From Zelonia costaricensis (Eukaryota; Euglenozoa; Kinetoplastea; Trypanosomatida; Trypanosomatidae), in contig JASAOO010002991.1 of assembly GCA_030849075.1 (NCBI GenBank), positions 406-16,234 of the forward strand: a DNA stretch of 15,829 bases. Direction: 5' to 3'. The notes below the pieces were generated by a model. The model searched no databases and was not told the origin of the DNA. It saw nothing but the letters and a program-made list of their open reading frames with translations. The position numbers and the translations under genes are program-made. Positions 1 through 7,962 of this stretch are shown one piece after another. Numbering within the stretch: position 1 is the first letter of the stretch; each line of letters opens with the position of its first letter.

Positions 1-525
1 CGTGCACATGCCAGGGACTCGTACACCGAGAACGTTTCACGGGAAAGAGGGTGAACAGAGGGAGGAGGATCGAGGTGGACGTTGGCAGAGGTGAGGCGAC
101 GCGCAGGCAAGGACGGGGGTGGGGTGCGGTGGGATGGAGGACCGGTGACGGAAAAGACCGCACCTCGCCACGCAACGGAGCCAGCGCCAGTGAGTGCGCT
201 AGCGAGCGAGAGAGAGAGAGAAGCTTGTGCCGTGCCATGCGTCGCGCGGTGCACGACGGCACGGAGGAGGAGGAGGGGGGGGGCGCAGGCGTATCACGTT
301 TCAACTTGGGCTTTCTGTGCTTGTAAGGACAAGGAGGCGAGGGAGGGGGGGGGCGGGGGCGTACCGGCCCTTCTGAATGCACAGACGCGTAACGGCCGTA
401 TACACACTTGCACATGCACATACACACACACACACACACTGCACTTGACCGAACCCCCCCCATCTCCCGTGTACCTGTCACGCCTTCTCGCGTTATCTCT
501 GTGCGCGGGCATCGCGGGGTCACGC
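1..525. other. Intergenic region downstream of the nuclease gene
   Basis: No gene is supported here. On the minus (sense) strand it should hold the 3' UTR of the nuclease gene and the 5' flank of the next gene to the left. A (CA)9 array at 422-439 (UG in the mRNA) lies about 90 bases after the stop codon. G-rich runs at 268-286 and 335-360 are pyrimidine tracts in the sense strand, the kind of sequence that precedes spliced-leader acceptor sites. Near the left edge a sense ATG at 9-7 follows a pyrimidine-rich stretch and an AG at 19-18, so the next gene might start there, but only two codons are visible and this cannot be tested. Confidence 0.6.
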
Positions 526-1575
526 TTAGACGCCCTCGCCCTCCATCACCCGCCGCAGCAGGCTCGCGAAGGTCATCTCCGGGCCGTCCGGCGGCAGCAC
601 CGTGGCCGGCGTCACCTCCTTGAACTCCGCCACCACCCCGCCGTTCTCGCCCTTGGCCAGCTGCACAACGCCGTACTCGAAGCGGGAGGCGGGGCTGCTG
701 CCATGGAAGCTCTGCAGCAACGCCTCCACGTCTGGCGCCGCCACCGCGCTGCCCTTTGCGGCGGCCGCCTTCTTCGGCGACGCAGGGGCGGCGTCGCCCA
801 GCAGGCTCGCACCCGCGCCGGCGAGGGAGGCGCGCAGCGGGGCATCGAAGAAGCCCTTCTCGAAGTACTGCTCCCGCGCGAGTATCTCGCCGTAGATGAT
901 GACCTGCATCGCGTAGCGGTACGTCTTGCTGTTGGGCAGGTGGCGCAGCGCCCCCGGGCACGGCGTCTCGAAGGAGCCGAAGCGGAAGTTGCTCGCCACG
1001 CTCCCGGTTGTCTTCCAGTCACCGATCAGGATTTGATTGGTGCGGCGGTGGCGAGCCATGAAGTCGATCGTGCCACCGATGCCCCACCCCGGCGCGGCGA
1101 TCACCTGCTCCACGCCGAGGATGTCGTACGTGCGCAGCACCTTGTCCACCGCGAGGTCCGCCACGGGGATGTACAGACCCTCCTCCCCGTGCAGGGCCTC
1201 GTCCTCGAGGCTCGTGGAGGTGATGGTGGACGGTCCCGTCGAGTCGGCCGGCCTCGCCGCCTCGCGCGCCTTGTGGCGCTGCAGCAGCAGCATGAAGGCC
1301 GGCGGCGGCTTCTTGAGCAGCCTGCACTCGATGTACTCGTGCACGTTCTTGCCGAGCAGCACCTGCCGTGACCAGCCCTGCTTCACCTTATCCACCGGCT
1401 GCCCTGTTTTCTTCGAGACGAGCTCCAGCACGCGCTTCTCGTCGAAGGGGAAGTAGCGATCGAGCAGCTTCGACACGGAGCGGAGGGCCGTGCCACCGAC
1501 CTTGTACTGATGCCACTTGGTGTCGAAGAGAACGTCCGTCCCGGACGGGTGCGGCACGCGCTTGATGGTCTGCAT
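526..1575 (-). CDS. PD-(D/E)XK superfamily nuclease, MGME1-like
   Basis: This 349-residue protein shows the RecB/MGME1-type PD-(D/E)XK nuclease pattern. G75 and H79 (GKNVHEYIE) fit the Gly-x3-His helix motif, E156 precedes the core, D171 lies in GGTID, D186-W187-K188 form the DxK of the core (IGDWKTTG), and Q224-x3-Y228 (YAMQVIIYGE) fits the accessory QxxxY motif. The stretch around residues 31-45 (LRSVSKLLDRYFPFD) also resembles the start of this family. The order and spacing match human MGME1, a mitochondrial single-strand DNA exonuclease, so a role in processing DNA ends, perhaps of kinetoplast DNA, is possible. That role is inference. All expected catalytic residues are present, so it is probably active. 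Residues about 245-285 are an Ala/Lys/Ser-rich linker not expected in the core. No obvious mitochondrial presequence is seen. The ATG at 1575-1573 is the first in frame with coding character. A distantly related phage-type exonuclease remains an alternative. Confidence 0.85.
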   Translation of the reverse strand: MQTIKRVPHPSGTDVLFDTKWHQYKVGGTALRSVSKLLDRYFPFDEKRVLELVSKKTGQPVDKVKQGWSRQVLLGKNVHEYIECRLLKKPPPAFMLLLQRHKAREAARPADSTGPSTITSTSLEDEALHGEEGLYIPVADLAVDKVLRTYDILGVEQVIAAPGWGIGGTIDFMARHRRTNQILIGDWKTTGSVASNFRFGSFETPCPGALRHLPNSKTYRYAMQVIIYGEILAREQYFEKGFFDAPLRASLAGAGASLLGDAAPASPKKAAAAKGSAVAAPDVEALLQSFHGSSPASRFEYGVVQLAKGENGGVVAEFKEVTPATVLPPDGPEMTFASLLRRVMEGEGV

Positions 1576-1685
1576 AATGCGGATGCAGTGCAGGAAGGTG
1601 GAAGAGTTTAAACGAGGAACGCAACGGCGCTTGTCTCGCGCTGTGTGTACGTGTGTGTGTGTGTATGTATGACTTCTGTGCAGGT

Positions 1686-1704
1686 CTGATGTGGGAAAGC
1701 GGAG
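1686..1704 (-). promoter_or_regulatory. Candidate spliced-leader acceptor for the nuclease mRNA
   Basis: On the sense strand a pyrimidine-rich stretch (CTCCGCTTTCCCACATC) is followed by AG at 1687-1686, about 110 bases before the ATG at 1575. This fits the trypanosomatid trans-splicing rule of a pyrimidine tract followed by the first AG. The tract is short, so the site is only a candidate. Confidence 0.3.
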
Positions 1705-1821
1705 TCTGGGTTTCTATTCGCGGTGATCTATGGAGTTGGCATACACTCACCAAGGTGCAATGCGGTGCAGATGCACGCAGCCTCCTCACACGTCTGTGTC
1801 ACGTTGTGCACGAGTAAGAAA

Positions 1822-1847
1822 GGGGGGAGCGGGGGAGGGGGGAGGGG
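1822..1847 (+). repeat. G-rich run with four G-tracts (possible G-quadruplex)
   Basis: Four runs of G (6, 5, 6 and 4) are separated by one to three bases on the plus strand, which is the template strand here. In the mRNA this is a pure C-rich/pyrimidine tract. It fits the G-quadruplex pattern but may equally be a polypyrimidine splice signal. Confidence 0.6.
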
Positions 1848-2410
1848 CAAGCTCCCGCGTGTGCAACCTGCTCGTGGATGTTCCTCGTCACTGGTGGGGC
1901 CCATCCACACACACACACACAGACGAGGACAAAAGCAACGCGAATGCAAGAGGGGCACGAGATGAGGGAGGAGGGGATGCGTCAGGAGGGCCGAGGCCAC
2001 GGGCGACGCCGAGCCAGTGCACGGCGCTGTCTCGTTTAGAAGGTCACGCCCCCCGAGTGGCCCAGAAGGACCACGCGGCCCTCTCGCGGCGGCGGGCGGG
2101 CGCGTCGGTGTCGCGCTCTGCTGGTGCCCAGCACAGGCGCACGTTCTCACCGTCCACTGCCTCGACAACGCGGTGCGCTGCGGTCAGTGGAAGCCACGCG
2201 AGACCTGCGCGTGCGTCAGACGCCTACACACGCGTGCATCCGCTTTGTGCCCTCCACCTCACCGAACGTCTTCAAGGGTGCAGGGCAGCACCGGAGCATG
2301 CAGGCGACCAGTACGTCCACAAGCACACACACACACACACGCTGAGGCGTGCTTTGTTCGCTTCTTCATATTGGAGACTTATCCTCATTCACTATGTACA
2401 TGAGCAAGGG

Positions 2411-2434
2411 CACACACACACACACACACACACA
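2411..2434. repeat. (CA)12 microsatellite
   Basis: Twelve perfect CA units on the plus strand, giving (UG)12 in the minus-strand transcript. It lies in the BUG22-nuclease intergenic region. Confidence 0.95.
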
Positions 2435-2724
2435 TACACACTCAGAGAGAACACCGCATCGCGCTTGTATGTCGGCACGTGTGTTTGGTCCATACAAGCT
2501 GATCCTCTCGCGCACGGCAAGATCGACTTCCTCTTCCCCCCCCTTTCCGAAAGGCAAACTTGAGGTGCCCTTGGTACGCGCTGGCTCGCGTTTGCGTGTG
2601 CATCAGCGTGGGACGCAGTGGCAGAGGCGTGCACCCCACCCGCCTACGCCCGCTCCTCTCGCCGTGTGGCAGCTGCTCCGAGTTCGGCGGCGCACTGTAC
2701 ATGTGATGGACGAAGACCCACACT

Positions 2725-2749
2725 CACACACACACACACACACACACAC
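2725..2749. repeat. (CA)12 microsatellite
   Basis: Twelve CA units plus one C on the plus strand, giving (UG)n in the transcript. It lies about 225 bases from an opposite-phase TG array at 2975-2988. Confidence 0.95.
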
Positions 2750-2951
2750 CCCTTCCTCTCGCACACACACGATTCCCCCAGGTAGGGCCAGAGGAGGGCG
2801 GCGGTGGTGGAGGAGGCGAGTCAGGCACGTCCATCGGGAATGGCGGAGGCTCGGGTGCAGCACACACACACACAAGGCGCGGGGAGACAGCGGGAGAGCG
2901 GTAAGAAGGCGAGCGGTTGGAGAGGAGTGAGGTGGGGAGGGTTGTGTGTGT

Positions 2952-2973
2952 CTGACTGACTGACTGACTGACT
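2952..2973. repeat. (CTGA)5.5 tetranucleotide repeat
   Basis: Five and a half perfect CTGA units, unlike the dinucleotide arrays around it. On the sense strand the unit reads TCAG, so it presents five or more consecutive AG dinucleotides. It is flanked at 2975-2988 by a TG array. Confidence 0.95.
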
Positions 2974-3168
2974 TTGTGTGTGTGTGTGCCTGTGTCAGGA
3001 TGACGAGGCCGAAAACAAACAGACCCAAACTCGAGGGGGAGAAGGACGGAGGAGGGCTCAAAGGGGGAGCAGGCGGGGGCTGATGAAGTGGCGTGGGGGT
3101 GCGGAGCTGCGGCGGAGACAACAGAGCGCGTCCAGAAGCGGGCCCACAGTGCGTCGGACGTCAGACAG

Positions 3169-3189
3169 ACACACACACACACACACACA
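3169..3189. repeat. (AC)10 microsatellite
   Basis: An AC array of about 21 bases on the plus strand, UG in the transcript, roughly 300 bases downstream of the BUG22 stop codon and so probably in its 3' UTR. Confidence 0.9.
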
Positions 3190-3486
3190 GACAAGCTGAC
3201 AAGCTTATCCCCTAATGTCCTACTGCCCCACCCCCTTCAGCCCGCTCCCTCCCTCCGTCTCGAGGTGCGCACCGGGGCCACCCCAACCGACCCCAGCCAC
3301 GCGCGGACACATCAACAAACGAGAAGATAAACACGAACACGAACACACACACACAAGACGTAGCAATTTCTAAACGCATTCCCGCATCACCAAACCGATC
3401 GAGCGAGCCGACGGCACACACCTCCCCGCCCTTCCTGACACGCACGCACACACACACCACACGCATGTGCGTGCCGCTGCCGGGCC

Positions 3487-4131
3487 TTACTGGGCAACCG
3501 GCGCAGCCGCGGCCTGCATGTCTGCTGCCTCGACATCCATCTGATCCGCGGCGGCCTGGGGCTGCTGGGTGATGGGCAGGAACAGCTTGAACTCCGGCGG
3601 CAGCTCCTCCTCGGCGTACAGGCGGTCGCTGAAGTACAGGCGGCGGATACGGCAGTTGGCGTGCACCTGCACACGCAGCGTCTCCACGTAGTTGGTGCCG
3701 TACGCGCGGCGCGTGAAGTCGGACAGGTTGAACTGGATCTGGTTCCAGCCCTCGTCGAGACGCATCGGCATCGTGCAGATGAAGGGCTTCACCTTCGTGG
3801 TGCTCTGATAGTTGCTGGCGCGGAAGCGGCGGCGCATGTTCTTGTCGTCCAAGATGGTGACCTCGAAGGAGAAGTACTTCTTCATGTTCTTGATGATCAT
3901 GACGAGGAAGGGCAGCTTGATGCCGAGCGTCTGCTTCGGGTTTGCTGGGCACGTGATGAAGCACGTGCTCACGTTGCTGCCCATGATCTCCAGCACGCTA
4001 CTCTGGATGTCCTCATCTGTGATGCGCTTCACGTGGCCATTGCGCACCTGCGAGTCCCATATCTGCAGCGGCTTGGAGCCGATGCTGTACAGGATCGAGA
4101 GGAACCCCGACTGGTAGCTGTTGTGGAACAT
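3487..4131 (-). CDS. BUG22: BUG22/CFAP20 ciliary and flagellar protein
   Basis: This 214-residue protein is an almost unaltered copy of the CFAP20/BUG22 family. It starts [20 protein letters not shown] and keeps the family landmarks PLQIWD (21-26), [11 protein letters not shown] (34-44), [15 protein letters not shown] (68-82), [20 protein letters not shown] (100-119), [20 protein letters not shown] (126-145) and [16 protein letters not shown] (157-172). In the family, CFAP20 is an inner-junction protein of axonemal doublet microtubules, needed for normal flagellar waveform, and is also found at basal bodies. The core ends near residue 187. The last 27 residues are a Gln/Ala-rich tail with acidic residues, making the protein about 20 residues longer than the human one. 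The open frame runs further upstream, but that part is Cys/Val and His/Thr low complexity, and the conserved N-terminus fixes the start at the ATG at 4131-4129. Confidence 0.97.
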   Translation of the reverse strand: MFHNSYQSGFLSILYSIGSKPLQIWDSQVRNGHVKRITDEDIQSSVLEIMGSNVSTCFITCPANPKQTLGIKLPFLVMIIKNMKKYFSFEVTILDDKNMRRRFRASNYQSTTKVKPFICTMPMRLDEGWNQIQFNLSDFTRRAYGTNYVETLRVQVHANCRIRRLYFSDRLYAEEELPPEFKLFLPITQQPQAAADQMDVEAADMQAAAAPVAQ

Positions 4132-4200
4132 GACGGCCCCTAGAAGCGGGTACGATGGAGGGAGGGGGTGTGGGTGTGGACTCGTGTGTTTGTGTATGTG

Positions 4201-4240
4201 CTTGTGAGAGGGAGACGGTTGGGGATGAGCAGGGAGAAGC
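4201..4240 (-). promoter_or_regulatory. Candidate spliced-leader acceptor for BUG22
   Basis: A sense-strand pyrimidine-rich stretch (about 4240-4205) is followed by AG at 4202-4201, which would give a 5' UTR of about 70 bases. A second candidate AG at 4141-4140, after another pyrimidine tract at 4168-4144, would leave only about 8 bases before the ATG. The sequence cannot decide between them. Confidence 0.35.
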
Positions 4241-4572
4241 AGATACGCAGGGATGCGTAAGCGGGCGCTCCTCTGTGTGTGTGTACGCGTGAGCACGTAT
4301 GTCACAGGGGAGGGGGAGGGACAGCGGGAAGAGCTGTGAGAGGACCTCGGGGAAGCAGCGGGGGGGGCGCGCGCACTCGATGCTGTTACTGCTGCCACGT
4401 CGTGCCGTGGAGGATGACGGCGATGTGGTGTGGGGTGAGTGTGTGTGGGGGGGGGGAGCAAAGGGATTTGTGAAGGGCGACGGAGATGCGCCGAAGAGGT
4501 GGACACACACACACACACACATAAGTACGTGTGCGGCGCGATGCCGGTGGTGACATACTGTGCTCTACGTGA

Positions 4573-4599
4573 ACACACACACACACACACACACACACG
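4573..4599. repeat. (AC)13 microsatellite
   Basis: An AC array of 27 bases on the plus strand, UG in the transcript, in the region between the RPAP2-like gene and BUG22. A second AC array lies at 4503-4521. Confidence 0.9.
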
Positions 4600-4932
4600 C
4601 CAGGGCGGTAGATAGAGTGAAGGGGCGGTTAGGAGGCGCGCAAGGCCCCCATCCCAATGTTCACGCCATCAGCAGCTCCCTTCACTTTTTCGTGGACCTT
4701 GTATCAAAGTGAGAGCGGCTGTGCTGCTCTTCTTAGGAACGGCGCATCGGTGCGGCAGCGCACACACAAGAATCGGACGCGACGGCGGTGGATGGCGCCG
4801 GTTAGAGAGTGTCGACGGCACGAGGAGGTGCGCGGACAGAAGCCAGTCTGACGGAATGTGCTGGGTGTCCAGCTCCCGCTACCCATTGTGGCACGCGCTG
4901 CGACACCCCTCCCCCTTACGCGTCACTCCTCC

Positions 4933-7017
4933 TCACCCCAGCATCAGCGAGCGCACGGCAGCGGCGATGTCGTCGTCGGTGAGCCCCACCGCCTCACCGA
5001 CTTCCTCGAACGCCACCTCCGCCCGCGCACACCCGCGCCACACAACATCAGAGCAGCAACCCGCGGCGACGAGCAGCACCATGGCCAGCCCGAGCACCTC
5101 CGGCGTCGATCCCGGCGCCTGCAGCAGCACCGCCGGCACCGCCAGCGGGAATCGCAAACTTCGGAGCAGCGAGGTGCCCACAGTGGCGCTGCCGGCACCT
5201 GGTGACGAGGCGGCACGCGCGGGCAGCGGCACGTCCTTGAACCACACACCCGACCACGCGCTGTTCGAGAGCACGCCGTAGTCGACTAGGAGCAGCCGCG
5301 AGAGCGCCGCCGCGACGTCGTCGGAGAAGAGGTGCGACACGAACAGTTCGCGCCGCTGCTGCTGCAACAGCGGGTCAATGCGAAGGTCGTCGTCGTCGTC
5401 GCTGCTGCTGCGGACACCGCCGTCCTCGCTGCGGTCCCCTCGACCCGCGTGCCCGTCCGGGCCCGCGGTGGCGGCGCGGCGCGCCTCCAGCGCGGCGATG
5501 ACGCTCGAGGAAACACGGCGGAAGAGGGGGGCGTCGTCCAGGCTCTGGCTGCCGCGCCCCTCCCCTCCCGCCGGCGGCGTCGCGGCGCAGTGCTTCAGCA
5601 GGGCGGCGCGGTGCTGGGTGAAGTGGGCGCGGAAGACACGCCGCGTCGTCGCGCTGCTCGCGTTCATGATGAAGTCGAAGAGCAGCAGCGAGCCGCGAAG
5701 GGCGGCGCGAGGCTGCGGCGGCGGCGCCGGAGTTGCGTACGAGACAGTCGAGCGCGCAGCCCCTGGTGTGCGCAACGCCCCCCTCGCGTTGGTCGCGATC
5801 CCGCCGGTGGCCTCCTCCTCCTCCCCCTGCGGTGCCGCCACGCGCGGCAGGTGCGACTCCGAGAAGCGTGGCACGACCTCGTGGGCCCAGACGTGCTGCA
5901 GCACCTGCATCTGCTCCAGCACCTCGCGCAGCAGCACAGGCGACGCCGCCGGGGCCGGCGCGTCGGCCACGCCTCCCTCGCTGCTGTTCGCGACGGCTCT
6001 GGACTTTACCTTGTCGGCGCGGCTGCGGGGAAGGTGTGCGGTGCTCTCGTAGGACACCCCCACCTGCACCGGTGCCAGGGTGGCGTCCGCGCGGTCGGTG
6101 GCGCTCGTGGCCGTCGTCTCCACGACCGTCTTCACGAGGCCGGCAGCAGACGTTTCTGCCCCGGCCAGCTGCTGCAGTGCCGCCACCCGCAGGTTCGGGA
6201 ACAGGTTCGTGACGGCGCTGAACACGGTGGGGTAGTCGCTGGTGACGAAGGGCGACACGCTCGGCAGGATGGCCGACTCGTGCATCTCCTCGCACTCAGC
6301 ACAGCAGAAGCGCTGGGGGAAGCTCGCGCCCAGCATGCCGTTGCGCAGCACACGCGACCCCGCCAGCGCCGCCCCACCTGGGCCGACAAGCGCAGGTTGC
6401 TTCGTGACGGGACCACCGGCGGCCGCGGCGGCACGCATCGCGCGCTGCTCGCGTCGTAGCTTCCTGCGCTGCATGCGGTTCAGCAGCGCACGCTGCCGCT
6501 GGGCGAGGCGGAAGGACTCGGCGGTGTACAGGTCGTCCTCGTACACAATCTCTTCCGCGTCCGCGGCTGCATCCGCAGCTCTCGTGTGCCCTCCTTTGCC
6601 CTTACTCGATGCCGATCCTTCCCCCGCGGGGGCGTCCGCGTCGCGTAGACCGACGTGATGCTTGCCGTCTCGCTCGGCGTCGTCGGCGTCAGAGCAGGAG
6701 GAGGAGCTTGCCGAGTCGGAGGACTCCCAGTCGAAGCAGAGCGTGCCGCCACTGGCGCTGTTGGCCTGCTCGAGCCCGCGCGGCTTGTTCCTGCAGCCGA
6801 GCCGTGCGCAGAGCTCGTTGTAGTTGCGCTCAACGACGATGTCGCGCAGCGTGCCGCGGTCGATGAGGTGGAGCATGTGCTGCGAGAGCGGCGCGGCATG
6901 GTCGAAGTCGCGCGTGGTGGCTGCGAGGTACTCGGTGACTGCCGCGGAGGCCTTATCAAGGATTGCCTCCCACGCCCCACCCCCGGCGGTGGCGGTGGTG
7001 GTCGTGGACGTCGACAT
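4933..7017 (-). CDS. RPAP2/Rtr1-like zinc protein with split metal-binding domain
   Basis: This 694-residue protein carries the signature of the RPAP2/Rtr1 family, which acts on the RNA polymerase II C-terminal domain and in polymerase assembly or import. Residues 53-75 (DRGTLRDIVVERNYNELC then ARLGC) match the family's 'ERxxxxLCxxxxC' block and give C70-x4-C75. The second zinc half appears to be FCCAEC with C238-x3-C242, or C242-x3-H246. In known members the two halves are about 30 residues apart. Here some 160 residues intervene, with a Ser/Asp-rich acidic segment (about 99-117), a charged helical segment (about 157-195) and Ala/Gly-rich sequence. After residue 250 the protein is mostly low complexity, with a DDDDD run and a hydrophobic helical C-terminus. 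The frame is open for 33 codons upstream, but its first possible codon is GTG and the stretch is low complexity, so the ATG at 7017-7015 is chosen. The family call rests on the N-terminal motif; activity is not shown. Confidence 0.8.
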   Translation of the reverse strand: MSTSTTTTATAGGGAWEAILDKASAAVTEYLAATTRDFDHAAPLSQHMLHLIDRGTLRDIVVERNYNELCARLGCRNKPRGLEQANSASGGTLCFDWESSDSASSSSCSDADDAERDGKHHVGLRDADAPAGEGSASSKGKGGHTRAADAAADAEEIVYEDDLYTAESFRLAQRQRALLNRMQRRKLRREQRAMRAAAAAGGPVTKQPALVGPGGAALAGSRVLRNGMLGASFPQRFCCAECEEMHESAILPSVSPFVTSDYPTVFSAVTNLFPNLRVAALQQLAGAETSAAGLVKTVVETTATSATDRADATLAPVQVGVSYESTAHLPRSRADKVKSRAVANSSEGGVADAPAPAASPVLLREVLEQMQVLQHVWAHEVVPRFSESHLPRVAAPQGEEEEATGGIATNARGALRTPGAARSTVSYATPAPPPQPRAALRGSLLLFDFIMNASSATTRRVFRAHFTQHRAALLKHCAATPPAGGEGRGSQSLDDAPLFRRVSSSVIAALEARRAATAGPDGHAGRGDRSEDGGVRSSSDDDDDLRIDPLLQQQRRELFVSHLFSDDVAAALSRLLLVDYGVLSNSAWSGVWFKDVPLPARAASSPGAGSATVGTSLLRSLRFPLAVPAVLLQAPGSTPEVLGLAMVLLVAAGCCSDVVWRGCARAEVAFEEVGEAVGLTDDDIAAAVRSLMLG

Positions 7018-7138
7018 ACGCGACGAGGTGACCTTCCCTCCCTTCGTGCTGGGCACGTAATGCTTGTGTAGATCGATGAGGTTGTGGTGTGGTGTGTGTG
7101 AGTGCGTGCAGGTCACTTCTGTGTGCTTGGGTGTCCGT

Positions 7139-7180
7139 CTGACAGGCGTGTTGGGAGAGGGGGAGGGGAAGGCGGGGGAC
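7139..7180 (-). promoter_or_regulatory. Candidate spliced-leader acceptor for the RPAP2-like mRNA
   Basis: A long sense-strand C/T tract (about 7179-7153) is followed by AG at 7140-7139, about 120 bases upstream of the ATG at 7017. This is one of the better acceptor candidates in the window because the tract is long and nearly pure. Confidence 0.4.
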
Positions 7181-7438
7181 AGGTGAAGGTGATGTGTTGG
7201 TCAAGAGGAGGAGGGCGAGGAGGCCGGCGGATGGAGGGGCCGAGGCGGCCCTGGGGACGGAGGCCGCAGCCCAGTAGTGACTCAACGATTTGAGCACTCA
7301 GTCGCACACATACACACACACACAGACAACGAATGGCACATCAGAGCCGACCTACTTCGGCGATGCGTTGTTCCTATGCAGACCACATCGGTTTCACGGT
7401 TGCGGAGCACTGCAGGAGTCTGACGGACCCGCGCACGC

Positions 7439-7441
<3 letters not shown>

Positions 7442-7469
<28 letters not shown>
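7442..7469. repeat. (TG)14 microsatellite
   Basis: Fourteen perfect TG units on the plus strand, giving (CA)14 in the transcript. It is the reverse complement of the array at 7772-7798. Confidence 0.95.
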
Positions 7470-7473
<4 letters not shown>

Positions 7474-7771
7474 CAGTGGGGTTGTTGATTGGAGATTAGT
7501 GGCGTTCGAGCAGCTCACGGCGCAACACCGCCACCACACGCGCGTGTGGGGCTCCACGCACGCACGCACGCGCAAGAGAGAGAGGAAGTAGAGAAACACC
7601 GACAAAAACGGCCCGCACGCACGAGAAGGAGAAGCGCAAAGGAAAGAGGGAAAAGTGAAGGGCGACACACCACCGGAAGTGGCAGCGATGAACAATGGCC
7701 ATGACCAAGCGATGTCTGTGTGTGTGTGCGCCTGCTCGGGCGCGCTGATGGGGGTGTGGCACACCGCCCTG

Positions 7772-7798
7772 CACACACACACACACACACACACACAC
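7772..7798. repeat. (CA)13 microsatellite
   Basis: Thirteen CA units plus one C on the plus strand, UG in the transcript, about 165 bases after the stop of the coiled-coil gene. With 7442-7469 it forms an inverted pair about 300 bases apart. Confidence 0.95.
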
Positions 7799-7962
7799 TC
7801 ATGAGTACGTAGGCGCACGGAAGATGGAAACACCGGAACAGAAGGGGAGGGGAGACAAGGGGCACCGCAGGGGCCGCGAGGTTCATCATCGCGCTCTAAG
7901 AGACACACACACGCACACGCACACACCCAGACATCAACACTCCTCCACGTGCGGGTGTGCGC

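Larger units (their letters stand above)
1576..3486. other. Long intergenic region (1.9 kb) with many dinucleotide arrays
   Basis: This is the longest gap in the window and shows no convincing coding region on either strand. It holds (GT)7 at 1651-1664, CA arrays at 1906-1921, 2324-2340, 2411-2434, 2725-2749, 2861-2874, 3169-3189 and 3343-3355, a TG array at 2975-2988, and a CTGA repeat at 2952-2973. The part from about 1990 to 2300 is free of simple repeats. Frames open across it start at non-ATG codons or translate into low-complexity His/Thr, Cys/Val or Pro runs. It should contain the 3' UTR of BUG22 and the spliced-leader site of the nuclease mRNA. Confidence 0.6.
4132..4932. other. Intergenic region between the RPAP2-like gene and BUG22
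   Basis: No gene is supported. On the sense strand it begins with the 3' UTR of the RPAP2-like gene, carries UG arrays (plus CA at 4573-4599 and 4503-4521), and then CA-type stretches (plus TG at 4274-4284 and scattered GT at 4169-4206) before the BUG22 start. A short G run lies at 4447-4458. The stretch from about 4600 to 4900 is non-repetitive, but its frames look random. Confidence 0.6.
7018..7962. other. Intergenic region between the coiled-coil gene and the RPAP2-like gene
   Basis: No gene is supported. The sense transcript would carry UG arrays (plus CA at 7903-7927 and 7772-7798), then a CA array (plus TG 7442-7469), a short UG array (plus CA 7311-7324), a pyrimidine tract (7179-7153), and CA-rich sequence (plus GT 7087-7100) before the RPAP2-like ATG. 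The 27-base UG array and the 28-base CA array are complementary. Confidence 0.6.

Noticed and set aside
82..1371. Plus-strand open frame of 429 codons crossing the nuclease gene
   Set aside because: It overlaps the clear nuclease on the other strand and runs through His/Thr low complexity from a CA array.
1565..1575. AG within codon 2 of the nuclease gene as a splice acceptor
   Set aside because: A pyrimidine-rich stretch precedes the ATG, and the first AG after it is in codon 2, but splicing there would remove the start codon. An upstream acceptor at 1687-1686 is more likely.
1728..2168. Minus-strand open frame in the long intergenic region
   Set aside because: It starts at TTG, is Pro/Ala/Cys-rich, and includes a translated CA array. 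No domain is seen.
2442..2723. Minus-strand frame of 93 codons in the long intergenic region
   Set aside because: Its first codon is GTG. An internal ATG leaves about 86 residues with no family resemblance and mixed composition. Not enough to call a gene.
5332..6459. Plus-strand open frame of 375 codons opposite the RPAP2-like gene
   Set aside because: It is antisense to a gene with a recognisable domain. Its product is Arg/Ala/Gly-rich with no motif. Such long antisense frames are expected from strong GC3 bias.
7018..7116. In-frame upstream extension of the RPAP2-like protein
   Set aside because: The first codon would be GTG, not ATG, and the 33 residues are low complexity from a GT-rich leader. 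The first ATG is at 7017.
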